The notes below the pieces were generated by a model, which ran no database searches, was not told where the DNA came from, and saw only the letters and a program-made list of their open reading frames with translations. Below are positions 61,523-64,000 of a stretch of DNA of 64,000 nt, one piece after another; within the stretch, counting starts at the first letter, position 1, and each line of letters opens with the position of its first letter. A program made the position numbers and the translations under genes. Source of the DNA: HGM11416 sp034104345 (GTDB taxonomy: Bacteria; Bacillota; Clostridia; Christensenellales; Borkfalkiaceae); the NCBI GenBank assembly GCA_034104345.1, contig JAXEDY010000016.1, forward strand, positions 1 through 64,000. Reading direction: 5' to 3'.

Positions 61523-61552
61523 TTGACAAAACGCATATCATTATAGTATCAT
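61523..61552 (+). promoter_or_regulatory. Promoter of the acyltransferase gene, with a long leader
   Basis: TTGACA (61523-61528), 18-bp spacer, TATCAT (61547-61552). The leader of about 125 nt holds a GGC/GCC hairpin followed by T6 (61584-61602) and a 10-bp palindrome TTGCGCGCAA (61604-61613). Confidence 0.5.
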
Positions 61553-61686
61553 GTAGCCGAAAGCGAAATAAGCGGCAATCATAGGGGCTTTGTGCCTTTT
61601 TTGTTGCGCGCAAACACAAAATATTATGCAAAAAATAGGCAAATGCATAATAAAATTACAATGCAATTTGCTAAAAGAAGGAAAAA

Positions 61687-63015
61687 ATGGAAAAAGCAAT
61701 AAAACGCTTCGATTTTAAACGTAAACCCCGCAAAGTATCCAAATTTTGGGGATTCGTTGCAAAAACCATAAGTCGCATAGATCTGAAAAGGCGCAAATTC
61801 GTATGCCGCAGGCACAATACCGAAGGATTAAAAGCGCCTTTTATCGTGCTTTCCAACCATGCGTCGCTCGTCGATATGGAAATATCGTTTATGGTTACGC
61901 ACCCGAACAACATCAACAACGTTGCTTCGATAGAAGTATTTCACGACTTTCCCGAATGGCTTATGCGCAAACTCGGCGTTATCGGCAAGCGTAAATTCAC
62001 GAAGGATTTGTATCTTTTAAAAAATATCAAATATAGTTTAGACACGCTTCACTCGGTTTTTTATATGTATCCCGAAGCGCGTTATTCGCTTGACGGTTGC
62101 ACTTCGTTTTTACCCGATTCACTTGGTAAAATGTTAAAACTTTTTAAAGTTCCCGTGGTTGTTGTTAACATGAAAGGTAATTTTGTTACTTGCCCGCAGT
62201 GGAACAAAAAAGATAAACACACGCACGTCGAAGCCGATTTCACGCAGGTTTTAACCGTAGACGACCTTAAAAAACTTTCGGTCGAAGAAATAAACGAACG
62301 CATAAAACAAGCCTTTGTTTACGACGATTTCGCTTGGCAAAAGGCAAACAAAATAAAAATCGACGATAAAGACCGTGCGAAAGGGTTGCATTCGCTGTTA
62401 TATCAATGTCCGCATTGCGGAAAGGAACACGAAATGTATTCCGAAGGCACAAAACTTTGGTGCGCCGCTTGCGGAAAATCGTGGCAGATGACCGAATACG
62501 GCGAACTGGTTGCCGAAAACGGCGAAACCGAGTTTTCGCATATTCCCGATTGGTTTAAGTGGGAACGCAAAAACGTGCGCGAACAAGTGCGCAACGGCAC
62601 CTATCGCATCGAAGACGACGTTCGCATCGACACCATGCCCAACGCCCGCGGTTTTATTAAGCAGGGAACGGGGCATTTCGTTCAGGATTGCACGGGCATG
62701 ACGCTTACCGGCGTTGCTTACGGCGAGCCGTTTACCCTTAAAAAAGAAGGATGCTCGCAAGAAAGCGTTCATATCGAATACGCCTATAAATACGGCGGCG
62801 ACGTTTTGGATATTACCACCGAAAACGAAAATTATTGGACCTATCCGCTTAACCTGCGCGACGTTATAACCAAAGTGGCAATCGCTACCGAAGAGATTTA
62901 TTTAATGAATAAAGAAAGGATAGAAACCGAAAAAACCGAAGAAGCAAAACTTGCCGCCGCCAGGCGCGAAGACGAAAAACTTAACGAAGTTCACGCCGCC
63001 GCAACGCAAGTTTAA
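61687..63015 (+). CDS. PlsC-like acyltransferase fused to zinc ribbon and C-terminal domain
   Basis: Residues about 45-215 form a 1-acylglycerol-3-phosphate acyltransferase-type domain, with the catalytic HX4D motif in SNHASLVDME (His58, Asp63) and the acyl-acceptor motif YPEARYS (about 129-135). A zinc ribbon follows (CPHCGKEHEM and WCAACGKSW, about 241-266). The remaining 175 residues are beta-rich, with an ending helix of Glu/Lys/Ala. Zinc-ribbon fusions to PlsC-like domains are unusual in my experience. AAGGA precedes the ATG. It may act on glycerolipids, but the acyl acceptor is unproven. Confidence 0.8.
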   Translation: MEKAIKRFDFKRKPRKVSKFWGFVAKTISRIDLKRRKFVCRRHNTEGLKAPFIVLSNHASLVDMEISFMVTHPNNINNVASIEVFHDFPEWLMRKLGVIGKRKFTKDLYLLKNIKYSLDTLHSVFYMYPEARYSLDGCTSFLPDSLGKMLKLFKVPVVVVNMKGNFVTCPQWNKKDKHTHVEADFTQVLTVDDLKKLSVEEINERIKQAFVYDDFAWQKANKIKIDDKDRAKGLHSLLYQCPHCGKEHEMYSEGTKLWCAACGKSWQMTEYGELVAENGETEFSHIPDWFKWERKNVREQVRNGTYRIEDDVRIDTMPNARGFIKQGTGHFVQDCTGMTLTGVAYGEPFTLKKEGCSQESVHIEYAYKYGGDVLDITTENENYWTYPLNLRDVITKVAIATEEIYLMNKERIETEKTEEAKLAAARREDEKLNEVHAAATQV

Positions 63016-63045
63016 CGGCTAAAAAAACAAAACGAAAATTATTTT

Positions 63046-63080
63046 TTAAAAAATCTCGCTTTTTATGCGGGATTTTTTTT
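63046..63080 (+). terminator. Terminator of the acyltransferase gene
   Basis: AAAAAATCTCGC pairs with GCGGGATTTTTT with one wobble, followed by more T's. Confidence 0.8.
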
Positions 63081-63108
63081 ACGCCTTAAAAAATTTTTTA
63101 TAAACCTA

Positions 63109-63137
63109 TTGACAAATTAAATTTGCGGTGCTATAAT
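63109..63137 (+). promoter_or_regulatory. Promoter of the hsp20 gene
   Basis: TTGACA (63109-63114), 17-bp spacer, TATAAT (63132-63137): perfect consensus, sigma-A type. Confidence 0.9.
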
Positions 63138-63138
63138 A

Positions 63139-63165
63139 TTGGCAGTCGATAAGAAAGAGTGCTAA
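63139..63165. promoter_or_regulatory. CIRCE-like operator (HrcA site)
   Basis: TTGGCAGTC, 9 bases, GAGTGCTAA. The CIRCE consensus is TTAGCACTC-N9-GAGTGCTAA, so only two bases of the left arm differ. It sits at the expected transcription start, where HrcA would block the promoter. Confidence 0.8.
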
Positions 63166-63253
63166 CAAACAAGCCGTGCGATTGCCAACTTGTGAATAAA
63201 ACTCTTTTAGATCGGCAATAATAAAGATAAATAAAATATGGTAGGTGAATATT

Positions 63254-63688
63254 ATGAAAAATTATCCTGTAAATTCAAATAACGAAAGAGATTTATTAGA
63301 CGAGATGTTCGGCGGGTTTTTTAAACCTATGTTTTACGAAGATCGTGTAAACACAATGGCAACAGATATTAAAGAAACCCCCGAAGGCTATGAAATGGAC
63401 GTTGAAATGCCGGGCTATAAAAAAGAAGACATTTCAATCGATTTCGAAAAAGGCTATCTTACCGTAAGCGCTAAAAGTGAAGTTAAGCAGGGCGACGGAA
63501 GCGACGAAAAAGAAAACAAACGTCGTTACGTTCGTCAGGAACGCCGTTTCGCCTGCCGCAGAAGTTATTATATAGGCGAAGTAGACGAAAGCAAAATTAC
63601 CGCCAAATACGATAACGGCGTTTTAATGGTTAAACTTCCCAAAAAAGAACCGCCCAAACAGATAACTCACAAAATCACTATTGAATAA
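63254..63688 (+). CDS. hsp20: Small heat-shock protein Hsp20
   Basis: A cytosolic holdase chaperone of the alpha-crystallin family. The start ATG at 63254 has AGGTGA 5 bases upstream; a GTG at 63245 overlaps this SD. The alpha-crystallin domain (about 36-138) shows ATDIKETPEGYEMDVEMPGYKKEDI, the dimerisation strand, and the family motif GVLMVKLPKKE. The 144-aa length is usual. It is monocistronic, with a strong promoter overlapped by a CIRCE-like operator, so it should be repressed by HrcA at normal temperature. Confidence 0.95.
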   Translation: MKNYPVNSNNERDLLDEMFGGFFKPMFYEDRVNTMATDIKETPEGYEMDVEMPGYKKEDISIDFEKGYLTVSAKSEVKQGDGSDEKENKRRYVRQERRFACRRSYYIGEVDESKITAKYDNGVLMVKLPKKEPPKQITHKITIE

Positions 63689-63704
63689 TCGAATAATTTC
63701 GAGC

Positions 63705-63736
63705 AAAAAAAGGGAGACCGTCGGTCTCCTTTTTTT
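63705..63736 (+). terminator. Terminator of hsp20
   Basis: A7GGGAGACC pairs with GGTCTCCT7 across a GTC loop. Confidence 0.9.
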
Positions 63737-63774
63737 GTGTTTTTTTGCGGTTTTTTTGTTTTAAAAATTTTAAA

Positions 63775-63885
63775 TTAAAGCGACGAATCGTCTAAAAGTT
63801 GTTCGGGCGAAATTTTTAAAATTTTGGCTATGGCAAAAACTTCTTTATCGGTGGCAATTCTTAACCGACCTTCTAATTTCGAAAA
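63775..63885 (-). pseudogene. C-terminal fragment of an XRE-type HTH regulator
   Basis: A 36-codon remnant on the minus strand reads SKLEGRLRIATDKEV, then FAIAKILKISPEQLLDD, the recognition end of an XRE (Cro/CI) domain. An in-frame stop codon lies directly upstream (63886-63888), and no start or N-terminal half is seen. It is probably decay of a former gene. Confidence 0.6.
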
Positions 63886-63915
63886 TTAAAAATCTGTGAA
63901 TATACGGCGAAATCG

Positions 63916-63956
63916 TTGACAAAAGCGTAAAAAGGGCGCATAATTATTCATGAATA
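63916..63956 (+). promoter_or_regulatory. Promoter and palindrome at the window end
   Basis: TTGACA (63916-63921), 17-bp spacer, CATAAT (63939-63944), then a 12-bp palindrome TATTCATGAATA (63945-63956) at the expected start site. AAGGAG follows at 63962. The gene start is not resolved before the window ends. Confidence 0.55.
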
Positions 63957-64000
63957 TTTATAAGGAGATATTTTTACCAAAGAAAAATGCTTAATCATGT

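Noticed and set aside
63955..64000. Start of infC with an ATT start codon after AAGGAG
   Set aside because: The few visible codons do not match the IF3 N-terminus, and the window ends too soon to decide.

Overview
The window looks like a chromosomal piece of an uncultivated, anaerobic, spore-forming gut Clostridia-type Firmicute. The evidence is lipobox lipoproteins, Gram-positive -35/-10 promoters and Shine-Dalgarno (SD) sites, a GerA-type spore germination operon, a SpoIIE-like phosphatase, an [FeFe]-hydrogenase-like sensor, a CIRCE-like heat-shock operator and many sugar-uptake cassettes. A Christensenellales-like placement is a guess from the gene style and has not been tested. No rRNA, tRNA, CRISPR array, transposase or phage gene was recognised.

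Region 1 (1-46.7 kb) is a large glycan-foraging region. It holds three ABC sugar-import cassettes, each with a lipoprotein binding protein and two permeases but no ATPase (1.07-4.3 kb, 14.4-17.8 kb, 26.9-31.9 kb). Between them lie a nucleoside-hydrolase-like enzyme, two AraC regulators, an ArsR-type regulator, very large secreted carbohydrate-binding or Ig-like proteins (1281, 939 and 1645 aa), a GH43-like lipoprotein, a GH-D-clan-like cytosolic enzyme, two tandem DUF4838-like proteins, a sialate-O-acetylesterase-like enzyme, a beta-helix lipoprotein, a GH3 beta-glucosidase and a GH112 galacto-N-biose/lacto-N-biose phosphorylase. The likely logic is surface capture and trimming of host or plant glycans, import of oligosaccharides, and cytosolic cleavage. 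GH112 and the acetylesterase point to mucin-type glycans.

Region 2 (46.8-54.5 kb) has a LysR regulator, an APH-fold kinase, two tandem thioredoxin-like [2Fe-2S] proteins, a sensory [FeFe]-hydrogenase homologue with a PAS domain, a SpoIIE/PPM phosphatase overlapping it, a RimK-like ATP-grasp ligase and a metallophosphoesterase. The hydrogenase-like sensor and phosphatase look like a redox or H2 signalling pair. Region 3 (54.8-59 kb) is a GerA-type operon whose third subunit has lost the lipobox cysteine. Region 4 (59-64 kb) is housekeeping: a HAD nucleotidase, a ferritin-like protein, a YfcE-like phosphoesterase, a stand-alone ferredoxin-thioredoxin-reductase-like protein, a PlsC-like acyltransferase with a zinc ribbon, and Hsp20.

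The most unusual feature is a family of about 16 intergenic stem-loops spread from 5.3 to 60.5 kb. They share the core GCCGATAATCGACTTATA, while the flanking arms change in sequence but keep pairing in at least nine copies. Many sit where terminators belong and four operon junctions carry them in pairs, yet some are in positions or orientations that simple termination does not explain.
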